This document shows, piece by piece, positions 9,405 to 21,210 of a stretch of DNA of 42,114 bases. The notes beneath the pieces are model-generated. The model was not told the DNA's origin. It did not search any database and worked only from the letters and a program-made list of their open reading frames with translations. Positions within the stretch are counted from its first letter, which is position 1, and the number at the start of each line of letters is the position of its first letter. The translations under genes were made by a program, and so were the position numbers. The DNA lies in IMG/VR virus record IMGVR_UViG_3300042881_001396, positions 1-42,114 of that record. One strand, 5' to 3'. This DNA comes from a virus.

Positions 9405-9668
9405 TTATATTTTAGGAAATTGATTCTTTACCTCTAATATACGGTTATACCACTCACTATTTTTACCAGGTATAATTTCATCATCCATCATATGCCATAG
9501 CATATCTAATTGATCACCTATAGACGGGTATGATTGCATTCTATCTCTTTGGTATCGGGTTTTTTGAAATTCCGCTAGTCCAGTAAAGAATCCATATCTT
9601 TGATCTTCATTATACGAAGTTCCATCTGGCCATAGCAAAACTGTGTTATCATCTAATTCGTGTTTCAT
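9405..9668 (-). CDS. Small conserved phage protein with YPSIGDQLDMLWH motif
   Basis: An 87-residue protein. It carries RMQSYPSIGDQLDMLWHMMD (about residues 42-61), a motif found in small proteins encoded beside tail-fibre genes in many aquatic T4-like phages and resembling XkdW-like proteins. The rest includes a C-terminal amphipathic segment, EWYNRILEVKNQFPKI. An AAGGAT ribosome site supports the ATG. It lies between the Gly-rich adhesins and the three small paralogous fibre proteins, with 2-base gaps on both sides, so it belongs to the same transcript. A role in fibre assembly or attachment is inferred from context only. Confidence 0.75.
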   Translation of the reverse strand: MKHELDDNTVLLWPDGTSYNEDQRYGFFTGLAEFQKTRYQRDRMQSYPSIGDQLDMLWHMMDDEIIPGKNSEWYNRILEVKNQFPKI

Positions 9669-9670
9669 GG

Positions 9671-10111
9671 TTATTTTATCCTTGTTAAAACGTTACTTGT
9701 AGCACTCATAGCAGCCTGTATAATAAGTGAAAATGAATATGTGCCTGAACTATAATTATTAGTAAATCGCAAAGAATTAATATCCGGATTATTTGGGTCT
9801 TGAAAATTAGACAATGTATAGTTACCAGAACTAAGTGATATTAAATTTGTACTCAATACTCCATACCTAGATACCCCAAACGAAAAATATCCATACGGGT
9901 TTGTGGCAGTAGTAGCACCAACAAAATAACCATAGCCTGTCATTCTGCCATATCCACTATTGTTGGTTATTAAATCAACAGAAGAATTAACATTTATAGA
10001 TATCACACCGCTATATTCTATCAATGCTAGTGAACCATTATTATATGCCAGTGGTGAAATAATATTAGATGCTGTTACAGTAGGAGCTGTGGTTGTTTGA
10101 AGTGTGGCCAT
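9671..10111 (-). CDS. Small fibre-like protein, tandem paralogue 1 of 3
   Basis: A 146-residue protein starting MATLQTTTAPTVTASN, followed by a beta-rich Ser/Asn/Tyr domain with GYGRMTGYGYF, SRYG and NPDINSLRFTNNY. It resembles the next two genes upstream along its length, with shared spacing of the SRYG and SLRFTNNY-type motifs, so the three arose by tandem duplication. The start codon overlaps the stop of the upstream gene in TAATG, indicating translational coupling. No enzyme motif is seen. The N-terminal leader resembles those of the Gly-rich adhesins, suggesting a shared attachment site on the virion. Function as a small receptor-binding or decoration protein is inferred. Confidence 0.75.
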   Translation of the reverse strand: MATLQTTTAPTVTASNIISPLAYNNGSLALIEYSGVISINVNSSVDLITNNSGYGRMTGYGYFVGATTATNPYGYFSFGVSRYGVLSTNLISLSSGNYTLSNFQDPNNPDINSLRFTNNYSSGTYSFSLIIQAAMSATSNVLTRIK

Positions 10112-10587
10112 TATCTTGTCCTAGTTGTTAAATAATCACTATAGAAAGACTGACCACCTAATCCGCTAATTCTACTAATGGTAAAATAATAAGTGCCATT
10201 ACCCCAAACTGTACCCATCGTGTTGTAAAATCTCAAATAATTTGTACCAAATGAGGGACTATATCTTTCAACACTGAAAGCACCACTTGAATCCTGTGTG
10301 ATCTGTGTTTGTAAGCCATACTCACTTAATTGAAATGTAAGAGATCCGCTATGAAATTGACTTTGATTGACCCACCATACAAGAATACCATACATTCTTT
10401 CATAGTAACCAAAATTTGCAAACAAGTTTACGTAATTGACAGGATTATTGACACTGGTAGGAATAGAAACAGTCCCTGTGTATTCTCTATAAACTTGACT
10501 ATTTGTGTTAGTGATCTGCAAAGGCGAGGTAAAACTAGTACTAGCAGTTAGGTTACCATTTATAGTTGTTGATTGTAACGTTGCCAT
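10111..10587 (-). CDS. Small fibre-like protein, tandem paralogue 2 of 3
   Basis: A 158-residue member of the three-gene tandem family. It begins MATLQSTTINGNLTAST and continues with a tyrosine- and serine-rich beta domain (YYERMYGILVWW, LSEYGLQTQ, GTNYLRFYN). Alignment by eye with its neighbours keeps the leader, the Tyr-Gly motif near residue 95 and the NYLRF motif near residue 118, while the connecting segments differ strongly. It abuts the upstream paralogue with no intergenic base and overlaps the downstream start by one base. The level of divergence points to an old or rapidly evolving duplication. No match to a known functional domain is recognised. Confidence 0.75.
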   Translation of the reverse strand: MATLQSTTINGNLTASTSFTSPLQITNTNSQVYREYTGTVSIPTSVNNPVNYVNLFANFGYYERMYGILVWWVNQSQFHSGSLTFQLSEYGLQTQITQDSSGAFSVERYSPSFGTNYLRFYNTMGTVWGNGTYYFTISRISGLGGQSFYSDYLTTRTR

Positions 10588-11055
10588 TTAATTCACCCTA
10601 GTCAAATATGAAGATGTTATAGCATTTACTGGTGTAAAAACTGTCATATTAAGATGATAATTTCCATATGCCCAACTTGCATTATAGTTATTTGTCATTC
10701 TTAAATAATTAATATTAGGATTGGTTGGATCTTGGTATAAAGATAGACCCAATAACCCGTCGTTAAATGTCCAAGTATAATCTAATCCATATCTGGACAA
10801 AGCAAAATAAAAAGCATGGTTAGTGTTATAACTTTGATTAGCGGGCACTGCTATATATCCCGTGATCCAAGTATAACCTGCAGTATTTGCAAACACATTA
10901 GCAAAATTCCCAGTAGGGTCATAGTACGGTGTTTGTATGCCTACAAAGCCTGCCCATTGCTGAACAGATATTGAATTACTACATCTTATAGTTGCCGCCG
11001 TACTTGAGGTAGATACAGTAAAATTTGTTGCGGTTGTTGTTTGAAGGTTTGCCAT
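10588..11055 (-). CDS. Small fibre-like protein, tandem paralogue 3 of 3
   Basis: A 155-residue protein, first of the three tandem paralogues in transcription order. It starts MANLQTTTATNFTVSTS and contains AGYTWITGYI, LSRYGLDYTW and NINYLRMTNNYNASW, matching motifs in the two downstream genes. A clear AGGAGA ribosome site precedes its ATG, whereas the two downstream copies rely on tight coupling. The protein ends SSYLTRVN, comparable with SNVLTRIK and SDYLTTRTR in the paralogues, so all three share a C-terminal strand. It probably forms a small trimeric or decorating virion component, based on context and composition only. Confidence 0.75.
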   Translation of the reverse strand: MANLQTTTATNFTVSTSSTAATIRCSNSISVQQWAGFVGIQTPYYDPTGNFANVFANTAGYTWITGYIAVPANQSYNTNHAFYFALSRYGLDYTWTFNDGLLGLSLYQDPTNPNINYLRMTNNYNASWAYGNYHLNMTVFTPVNAITSSYLTRVN

Positions 11056-11078
11056 ATTCTATCTCCTAGAACATGGTT

Positions 11079-15005
<3,927 letters not shown>

Positions 15006-15058
15006 AGTTCCATATATCCCTGTTATACTAAACCAGATTTTTTAAGACTAGTTTAATA

Positions 15059-18000
15059 TTATGTTTTAATATAACTGCTTACTAGATTTACAACACAACT
15101 TGCGCTGTTTGTAGTCGCGTAAACAGATACGTTTCCTGATACTCCGTTGATATTTGCACTTAGTTCAATAATGTCTGCACTTACGTTTGAGGATATTGAA
15201 CCATATATCGTTATATAAGCATCTGTACCATCGTGTACAAGCAATGTTTCAACTGACTGATAGCCATTAGTTCCGCTTGCGCTGATTACATACTTAGCAG
15301 TTCTATAATCGCTTGGAGCAAAACTATCAATTAGTGTTGCTGTCGCTGTTGGTACGCTAACGTTTGCACGATTGCTTGTCACACCTACTTGTAGTTTAGC
15401 AACGCCACCTACAACCGCATTACCTGAAACAGCAAGACTTGTTAATGTACCTACTGATGTGATATTTGGTTGTGCCGCAGTTGTTAATGTACCAGTTAGT
15501 GTTGCACCGCTTACGTCGCCGGTAGCACTTATGTTACCCGCACTTGCATTACCTGAAACAGCAAGGCTTGTTAATGTACCGACACTAGTGATATTCGGTT
15601 GAGCATTAGTGTATACTGTACCGGCTACAAGAGCATTTGCTACTTGACCAGTGACGTTAGCACCTGTAAGATTTGTTAATCCACTACCGTTACCAGTAAA
15701 CACACCTGTGTTTGCTGTGATATTGGCAGCAGTGATGTTGCCGTTTACAGCAAGACCAGTCAATGTGCCAATACTAGTGACGTTAGGCTGTGCGGCCGTA
15801 GTCAATGTACCTGTGACTAAAGTAAACACCGCGTTATTAGCACCGATGTTACCGACGTTAGCATTACCAGTTACGCTTAATGCACCACCTGTTGATAGAT
15901 TACCTGCACTTACGTTAGCAGTGAATATACCAGCACCGCCACCGATATTACCGACGTTAGCATTACCAGTTACGCTTAATGCGCCACCAGTTGTTAAGTT
16001 ACCACCTGATACGTTACCGGTTGCGGCTACTGTAGTTGAGAATACGCCTGCACCTGCTCCGATGTTACCAACGTTAGCATTACCAGTTACAGATAATGCA
16101 CCACCTGTTGATAAGTTACCACCGGTAATATTACCAGTTGCAGTAATTAAGCCACCTGTGCCTAAATTACCTACGTTAGCATTACCAGTTACACTCAGTG
16201 CTCCAGCAGTAGTTAAGTTACCACCACTTACGTTACCAGTTGCTACTACTGCACCAAGTGTAGTTAAGTTACCACCACTTACGTTACCAGTTGCTACTAC
16301 TGCACCACCTGTATTTAAATTACCACCATCGATGTTGCCAGTTGCAACAATCAAGCCACCTGTGCCTAAGTTACCAACGTTAGCATTACCAGTTACACTC
16401 AGTGCTCCAGCAGTAGTTAAGTTACCACCACTTACGTTACCAGTTGCTACTACTGCACCAAGTGTAGTTAAGTTACCACCACTTACGTTACCAGTTGCTA
16501 CTACTGCGCCACCTGTAGTTAAGTTACCACCACTTACGTTACCTGTTGCAGTAATTAAACCACCTGTGCCTAAGTTACCGACGTTAGCATTACCTGTTAC
16601 GCTTAATGTTCCACCTGTTGATAAGTTACCTGCACTTACGTTAGCAGTAAACACACCTGCGGCTGCACCGATATTACCTACGTTAGCATTACCTGTTACA
16701 CTTAGTGTTGATAGTGTACCAACGCTAGTGACGTTTGGTTGACTTGCAGTAGTCAGTGTACCAGTCAATAATGAAGCACCGATAGTACCGCTATTAGCAT
16801 ATACGTTGCCTGCTGTTGCATTTCCTGTAATTGCTAATGAGCCTAATGTACCAACGCTTGTTAAACTTGAATTTACAACAGTTGATGATAATGTTGTACC
16901 TGTCAAGTTGGCTGCATTAGCAGTAATTGCTACGTTAGCAGCCGCTGTTAATTGACCTTGTTGATTGACCGTGAATGTAGCATTGTAATCACCATTACCA
17001 TATGCGCCGGCTGTTACAGTGGTATTGCTAATGCTAAACTCTGTACCGTTTAGTGTTAGTCCTGTACCTGCTGTATAAGTACCAGCACCACTAAATTGAT
17101 ACCAAGTAACTGGACTTGTACCAACAGTAGTTACTGGATCGGTCATCACCCAACCAGTATCGTTATATAATGTACCTGCACTGACGAATGTAAAATCACC
17201 ACCAGCCATTTCAGTTGGCGTATTGAAGTCAGTTGCTCTTGTCAATACTGTGCTACTTGTGTAAGTATAGATACCATTATGTGCGGCATTCGCTTCGTTC
17301 TTGACGAGAATACGTGTGCCGGCACTTGCAATGTTAATGCTATCAATAGTTGTATATGTACCAGTTGTTGTAAGAGTTGCACCAACACCTGCTGTGCCGT
17401 TGTTATATGTAACAGTACCGCCTGACAATACAGCCAATGTATTTGGTGTTGCTGCCGCGCAAGGTGCATGTATGTGCAAGCCTTCTGTGGCTGCGTCAAC
17501 ATAGCCCTTAGTGGCTGCATCTGTGCTTGCTACTGGAGTTGCTAAGTTAGAAATAATAAAGTTACCAACGTTAACTGTACCAGTACCTGTAGGTGTTAAA
17601 TTAACATTTTGATTTGATCCGGTTGCAGTAATTGTTATACTTGATGTTTTACCAACAATCAAATCAGTTACAACGTTTGCACTTGAAACTATATTACCTG
17701 TTACATCTAATGATGAAAGTGTACCAAGGCTAGTTACATTTGGTTGTGCCGCTGTTGACAATGTACCACTGATGTTATTACCAGTAATGTTTGCATTAGC
17801 ATCACGAACAACAACTGTATTTGCTGTTGCCGCTGTTGCAGTATCATAACCGTCTAATAAATCAGCATTTAAATTCGTTACTTTAGTAGTTGATGCTACT
17901 ACGATTGGTGCTGTACCAGTTGCAACGTTTGATTCTAATGCACTTGCTACAACTTTTCCAGCAGTAGTTAAGTTACCACCTGATACGTTACCAGTTGCGG

Positions 18001-18844
18001 CTACAAGACCTGCTGTTGTGATATTTCCACCACTTACGTTACCAGTTGCGGCTACAGCACCTGCTGTTGTGATATTTCCACCACTTACGTTACCAGTTGC
18101 TACTACTGCGCCACCTGTAGTTAAGTTACCACCACTTACGTTACCTGTTGCAGTGATTAAACCACCAGTACCTAAATTACCAACGTTAGCATTACCTGTT
18201 ACGCTTAATGTTCCACCGGTTGATAAGTTACCACCTGTTACTGTACCTGTAGCAGTAACAATTCCGGCTGTGCCTAAGTTACCAACGTTAGCATTACCTG
18301 TTACATTTAATGTTCCACCGGTTGATAAATTACCACCAGTAACAGTACCGGTTGCAGTAATTAAGCCACCTGTGCCTAAGTTAGCAACGTTAGCATTGCC
18401 TGATATATTTGCATATCCAGTGATGTTTGCACCAGTTGAAGTGAGTACTAAAGTAGAATTGCCATCAACATTTGCAATGATATTACCATTTGCTACCGGA
18501 ACACTTACGCTTGAATTACCGTTGCTGATACCTGAAGTACCAACCGTAACCCAACTTAAGTTACCTGAACCATTAGTCTGCAAGAATTGTCCTGAAGTAC
18601 CACCGGTGATTATCACGTTACCGTTAGGACCAAAATTACTTACGCCGTTGACTGTGAGTCCGGTCAATGTACCTACACTAGTGATGTTAGGTTGAGCATT
18701 AGTCGTTAACGCTCCTGTAAAGAAATTTGCAGTAGCCAAATTACCGAGATTAGCATTTCCTGTAAATAAATTACCGGAAGACGCATCGATATTTGCGTTA
18801 CCTACTGTTAAACCATTTTTGACTACGAAATTTTTTATACTCAT
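15059..18844 (-). CDS. Very repetitive large tail fibre with SAKYVI-type tip
   Basis: A 1261-residue fibre. Its N-terminal module MSIKNFVVKNGLTVGN matches the upstream S74 fibre. The body has dozens of short Gly/Asn/Thr repeats of the type ATGNVSGGNLTTGGAV, likely a trimeric beta shaft, with a 68-residue block duplicated exactly in DNA (see repeat entry). The shared [12 protein letters not shown] insert lies near residues 440-590. The last 100 residues (IDSFAPSDYRTAKYVISAS, LLVHDGTDAYITIYG) form a tip domain also present in the next fibre upstream. No S74 chaperone is seen. An AGGA ribosome site supports the ATG. The large tracts of glycine and asparagine fit a long thin shaft; receptor identity is unknown. 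Confidence 0.9.
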   Translation of the reverse strand: MSIKNFVVKNGLTVGNANIDASSGNLFTGNANLGNLATANFFTGALTTNAQPNITSVGTLTGLTVNGVSNFGPNGNVIITGGTSGQFLQTNGSGNLSWVTVGTSGISNGNSSVSVPVANGNIIANVDGNSTLVLTSTGANITGYANISGNANVANLGTGGLITATGTVTGGNLSTGGTLNVTGNANVGNLGTAGIVTATGTVTGGNLSTGGTLSVTGNANVGNLGTGGLITATGNVSGGNLTTGGAVVATGNVSGGNITTAGAVAATGNVSGGNITTAGLVAATGNVSGGNLTTAGKVVASALESNVATGTAPIVVASTTKVTNLNADLLDGYDTATAATANTVVVRDANANITGNNISGTLSTAAQPNVTSLGTLSSLDVTGNIVSSANVVTDLIVGKTSSITITATGSNQNVNLTPTGTGTVNVGNFIISNLATPVASTDAATKGYVDAATEGLHIHAPCAAATPNTLAVLSGGTVTYNNGTAGVGATLTTTGTYTTIDSINIASAGTRILVKNEANAAHNGIYTYTSSTVLTRATDFNTPTEMAGGDFTFVSAGTLYNDTGWVMTDPVTTVGTSPVTWYQFSGAGTYTAGTGLTLNGTEFSISNTTVTAGAYGNGDYNATFTVNQQGQLTAAANVAITANAANLTGTTLSSTVVNSSLTSVGTLGSLAITGNATAGNVYANSGTIGASLLTGTLTTASQPNVTSVGTLSTLSVTGNANVGNIGAAAGVFTANVSAGNLSTGGTLSVTGNANVGNLGTGGLITATGNVSGGNLTTGGAVVATGNVSGGNLTTLGAVVATGNVSGGNLTTAGALSVTGNANVGNLGTGGLIVATGNIDGGNLNTGGAVVATGNVSGGNLTTLGAVVATGNVSGGNLTTAGALSVTGNANVGNLGTGGLITATGNITGGNLSTGGALSVTGNANVGNIGAGAGVFSTTVAATGNVSGGNLTTGGALSVTGNANVGNIGGGAGIFTANVSAGNLSTGGALSVTGNANVGNIGANNAVFTLVTGTLTTAAQPNVTSIGTLTGLAVNGNITAANITANTGVFTGNGSGLTNLTGANVTGQVANALVAGTVYTNAQPNITSVGTLTSLAVSGNASAGNISATGDVSGATLTGTLTTAAQPNITSVGTLTSLAVSGNAVVGGVAKLQVGVTSNRANVSVPTATATLIDSFAPSDYRTAKYVISASGTNGYQSVETLLVHDGTDAYITIYGSISSNVSADIIELSANINGVSGNVSVYATTNSASCVVNLVSSYIKT
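16173..16507 (-). repeat. 131-base exact direct repeat inside a fibre gene
   Basis: Bases 16173-16303 and 16377-16507 appear identical by direct reading, with an offset of 204 bases (68 codons), so the reading frame is kept. The block encodes repeats of the ATGNVSGGNLTT type. Many weaker copies of the same sub-units surround it, through 15840-16700 and again at 17950-18390. The identity, including third codon positions, implies a recent in-frame duplication or gene conversion. Confidence 0.9.
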
Positions 18845-18864
18845 TTTGTTTTGATCCTATTTTT

Positions 18865-21189
18865 TTAGTCAGGAACATATGTCCCGATCAAATTTATTTT
18901 TGTATTTGTGGACAACCCAGTCGCACGTAACTCTACATTTCCGCTACTAACCCCTGTAGTGATAGAGACTGTGTTGCCTCCACCATCGTTTATCGCCGCA
19001 TACACTGTAATATAACTATTTATGTCATCATGTATCAAAAGCACTTCTAGGCTCTCATAACCTATATCACTACTACTTCTTACCACATATTTTGCTGATC
19101 TATACTTACTGACAGGAAAACTATCAATAATCGTATCTGTAGTAACTGCTATATTACCGCGCTTACTTGCGATAGAATTAGTAATAACTGTGTTTGCATT
19201 AGCAATATTTGATGTAACATTTCCTGTTACATTCAAACTAGTCAATGTACCTACACTTGTAACATTTGGTTGAGCATTGGTAGTTAGTGTACCAGTAACT
19301 AAATTTGCGCTAACATTACCTGTCACAGAGATATTATTATTAGCAATTAAATTACCCTGTACAGTAACGTTTGCAGTAGTACCGCCCATCGTGATGTTTG
19401 ATACAAGGCCTAAATTAATATCATCTACGAGTGACGCAAAAATACCTGCATTATTTCCGGTAACTGCTATAGTGGCGCTACCGATAGTTACGCATCCACT
19501 GTTTGATACTAGATAATTACCTGCTAAAGTATTAGCGCCGGATACGTTACCGGGTGTAACATTACCAGTTACAGATAATGATCCTAATGTTCCTACCGTA
19601 GTGATGTTTGCTTGACTTGCGGTTGTCAAATTACCACTAATAGTAGTCGCTTCAATGTTACCCTTAAATGTCTGGGCGCGAACATTACCAAGTGTAGTAA
19701 ATGTAACTATTTCACCCGTAATACTTGATTGGCTACTAAATGCAAATTCAGCATTGCTAGTATCCCAACCCATAAATGCGATACGTGCTTGTGTATCGTA
19801 ATAGTTTAATGCTGTACCGATATCCTTACCGGTATTTGCTACAGGAGGTACCCCGTTTGGACCAGTGTTTAAGTTGACTATCGGATCTTCTACGCTGAAT
19901 TCTTCAACGTTGATATAAATTAAATTACCGTTTACTTGTAGATTTCCACCTACTACAGCATTTCCTGACACAGCCAAATCAGTTATATTTGCTGTACCAG
20001 TAACACTAATATTTCCGTTTATACTTAATCCAGTTAATGTACCTAGACTTGTGATGTTTGGTTGTGCGGCATCGGTCACAGTGTTTGCAGTACCGGCATG
20101 AACTGCATTAGAAATATTACCTGTGATATTACCGACAATATTAGCACCAGGAACGTTTGTCAAGCCGGCTGCATTACCGTAGTATGCGCCGGTATTAGTA
20201 ACGATATTTCCTGTGACTGTTAAATTGTTTGTTGTACTGTTAAAAGTAAAATTGGCGCTTGCGCCAAAGTCACCGTTGTTATTAAATTGAACTTGTGTAT
20301 TGCTACCGCCTGGATTGCTTAGATCCCAAGCAGAACCGTTTGCATAGTAAAGATTATCTGTCTTTATGCCACCAGCAGTCAAATTACCTAATAAATTTGC
20401 TCCAGCAGTGTTCACTACAAATACATTAGCGACACCTGATACAGTAGTTGCTACATTACCATTAGCATAAACTTTTACATTACTAGTACCGTTTTCTATT
20501 TCAGTTGTGCTTGTTTGTTCAGTACCTTCAATAACGAATGTTCCACCTAATTCATTACGAATAACAACGAAACCATTAGCGTCTACACTAATAGTCGCTG
20601 TGTCTAAGTAAATCGTATTGCCACCAAAATAACCATTACGCCAACGAGCATTGGCTCTACCTAGATCATATGTGTCATCTGCACCAGGTATGATGCTTCC
20701 TGTAGCATTTATATTACCGGGAACATTTAAATTACCGTTATATGCTAAGAAAGTAAATCCATTATTACCGGTCGCAGTACCGTTAGTATCAAATAAAACT
20801 TGTGTAGGGTTAGACTGTATGCTATCTTGAATTTCAACGAGTATACCATCAACTGTCAATTCACCGTCAATAGTTATTGCTTGCGTGTAAAGACCTTGAA
20901 AATTATCATTGACAATATATGACTCACCAGTAGGAATCAAATACGGCATAGGAGCCGCACGATTGCTTTCTGTGTTTATTGTGCTGAAAGTTAGATTGCC
21001 GTTACCATCAGTAGTCAATGCTTGACCACTACTACCACCTGTAATTTTAAAATTACCGACATTACCAACGTTGCTTATGCCATTGGCTGTAAAGTTGATG
21101 GTAGTTATATCGGCATTAGCCTGAATAACTGTAATGGCAGGATCCCCTGCCGAGAATCCTGCTATCGAATTTAATGGTCGAACAGCCAT
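18865..21189 (-). CDS. Tail fibre with PLNSIAGFS N-terminal module and SAKYVV tip
   Basis: A 774-residue fibre, the shortest of the large ones. The N-terminus (MAVRPLNSIAGFSAGDP) matches those of the next two fibres upstream (ALKPLNSVGGFSVGE and SAEPFNTLGGYSVGI), suggesting a common docking site. The shaft is Asn/Thr/Gly rich, with GATGNNGFTF-like and AAGLTNVPGANIVGN segments. Around residues 430-500 is a less repetitive part (VEEFSVEDPIVNLNTGPNG, YYDTQARIAFMGWD), a segment common in fibres of aquatic T4-like phages. The C-terminal 100 residues (DSFPVSKYRSAKYVVRSS, LLIHDDINSYITVYA) are homologous to the tip of the downstream 1261-residue fibre. No catalytic residues are recognised. Confidence 0.88.
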   Translation of the reverse strand: MAVRPLNSIAGFSAGDPAITVIQANADITTINFTANGISNVGNVGNFKITGGSSGQALTTDGNGNLTFSTINTESNRAAPMPYLIPTGESYIVNDNFQGLYTQAITIDGELTVDGILVEIQDSIQSNPTQVLFDTNGTATGNNGFTFLAYNGNLNVPGNINATGSIIPGADDTYDLGRANARWRNGYFGGNTIYLDTATISVDANGFVVIRNELGGTFVIEGTEQTSTTEIENGTSNVKVYANGNVATTVSGVANVFVVNTAGANLLGNLTAGGIKTDNLYYANGSAWDLSNPGGSNTQVQFNNNGDFGASANFTFNSTTNNLTVTGNIVTNTGAYYGNAAGLTNVPGANIVGNITGNISNAVHAGTANTVTDAAQPNITSLGTLTGLSINGNISVTGTANITDLAVSGNAVVGGNLQVNGNLIYINVEEFSVEDPIVNLNTGPNGVPPVANTGKDIGTALNYYDTQARIAFMGWDTSNAEFAFSSQSSITGEIVTFTTLGNVRAQTFKGNIEATTISGNLTTASQANITTVGTLGSLSVTGNVTPGNVSGANTLAGNYLVSNSGCVTIGSATIAVTGNNAGIFASLVDDINLGLVSNITMGGTTANVTVQGNLIANNNISVTGNVSANLVTGTLTTNAQPNVTSVGTLTSLNVTGNVTSNIANANTVITNSIASKRGNIAVTTDTIIDSFPVSKYRSAKYVVRSSSDIGYESLEVLLIHDDINSYITVYAAINDGGGNTVSITTGVSSGNVELRATGLSTNTKINLIGTYVPD

Positions 21190-21210
21190 ATTAGGTACAT
21201 CCTATTAATA

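Noticed and set aside
11056-11078. Diversity-generating retroelement (template repeat and reverse transcriptase) to explain the adhesin variety.
   Set aside because: No reverse transcriptase gene is visible in the window, and no template/variable repeat pair with adenine-specific changes was noticed.
15840-18390. Dense short repeats resembling a CRISPR array.
   Set aside because: The repeats are in-frame, coding, variable and without unique spacers of constant length; they belong to a fibre shaft.
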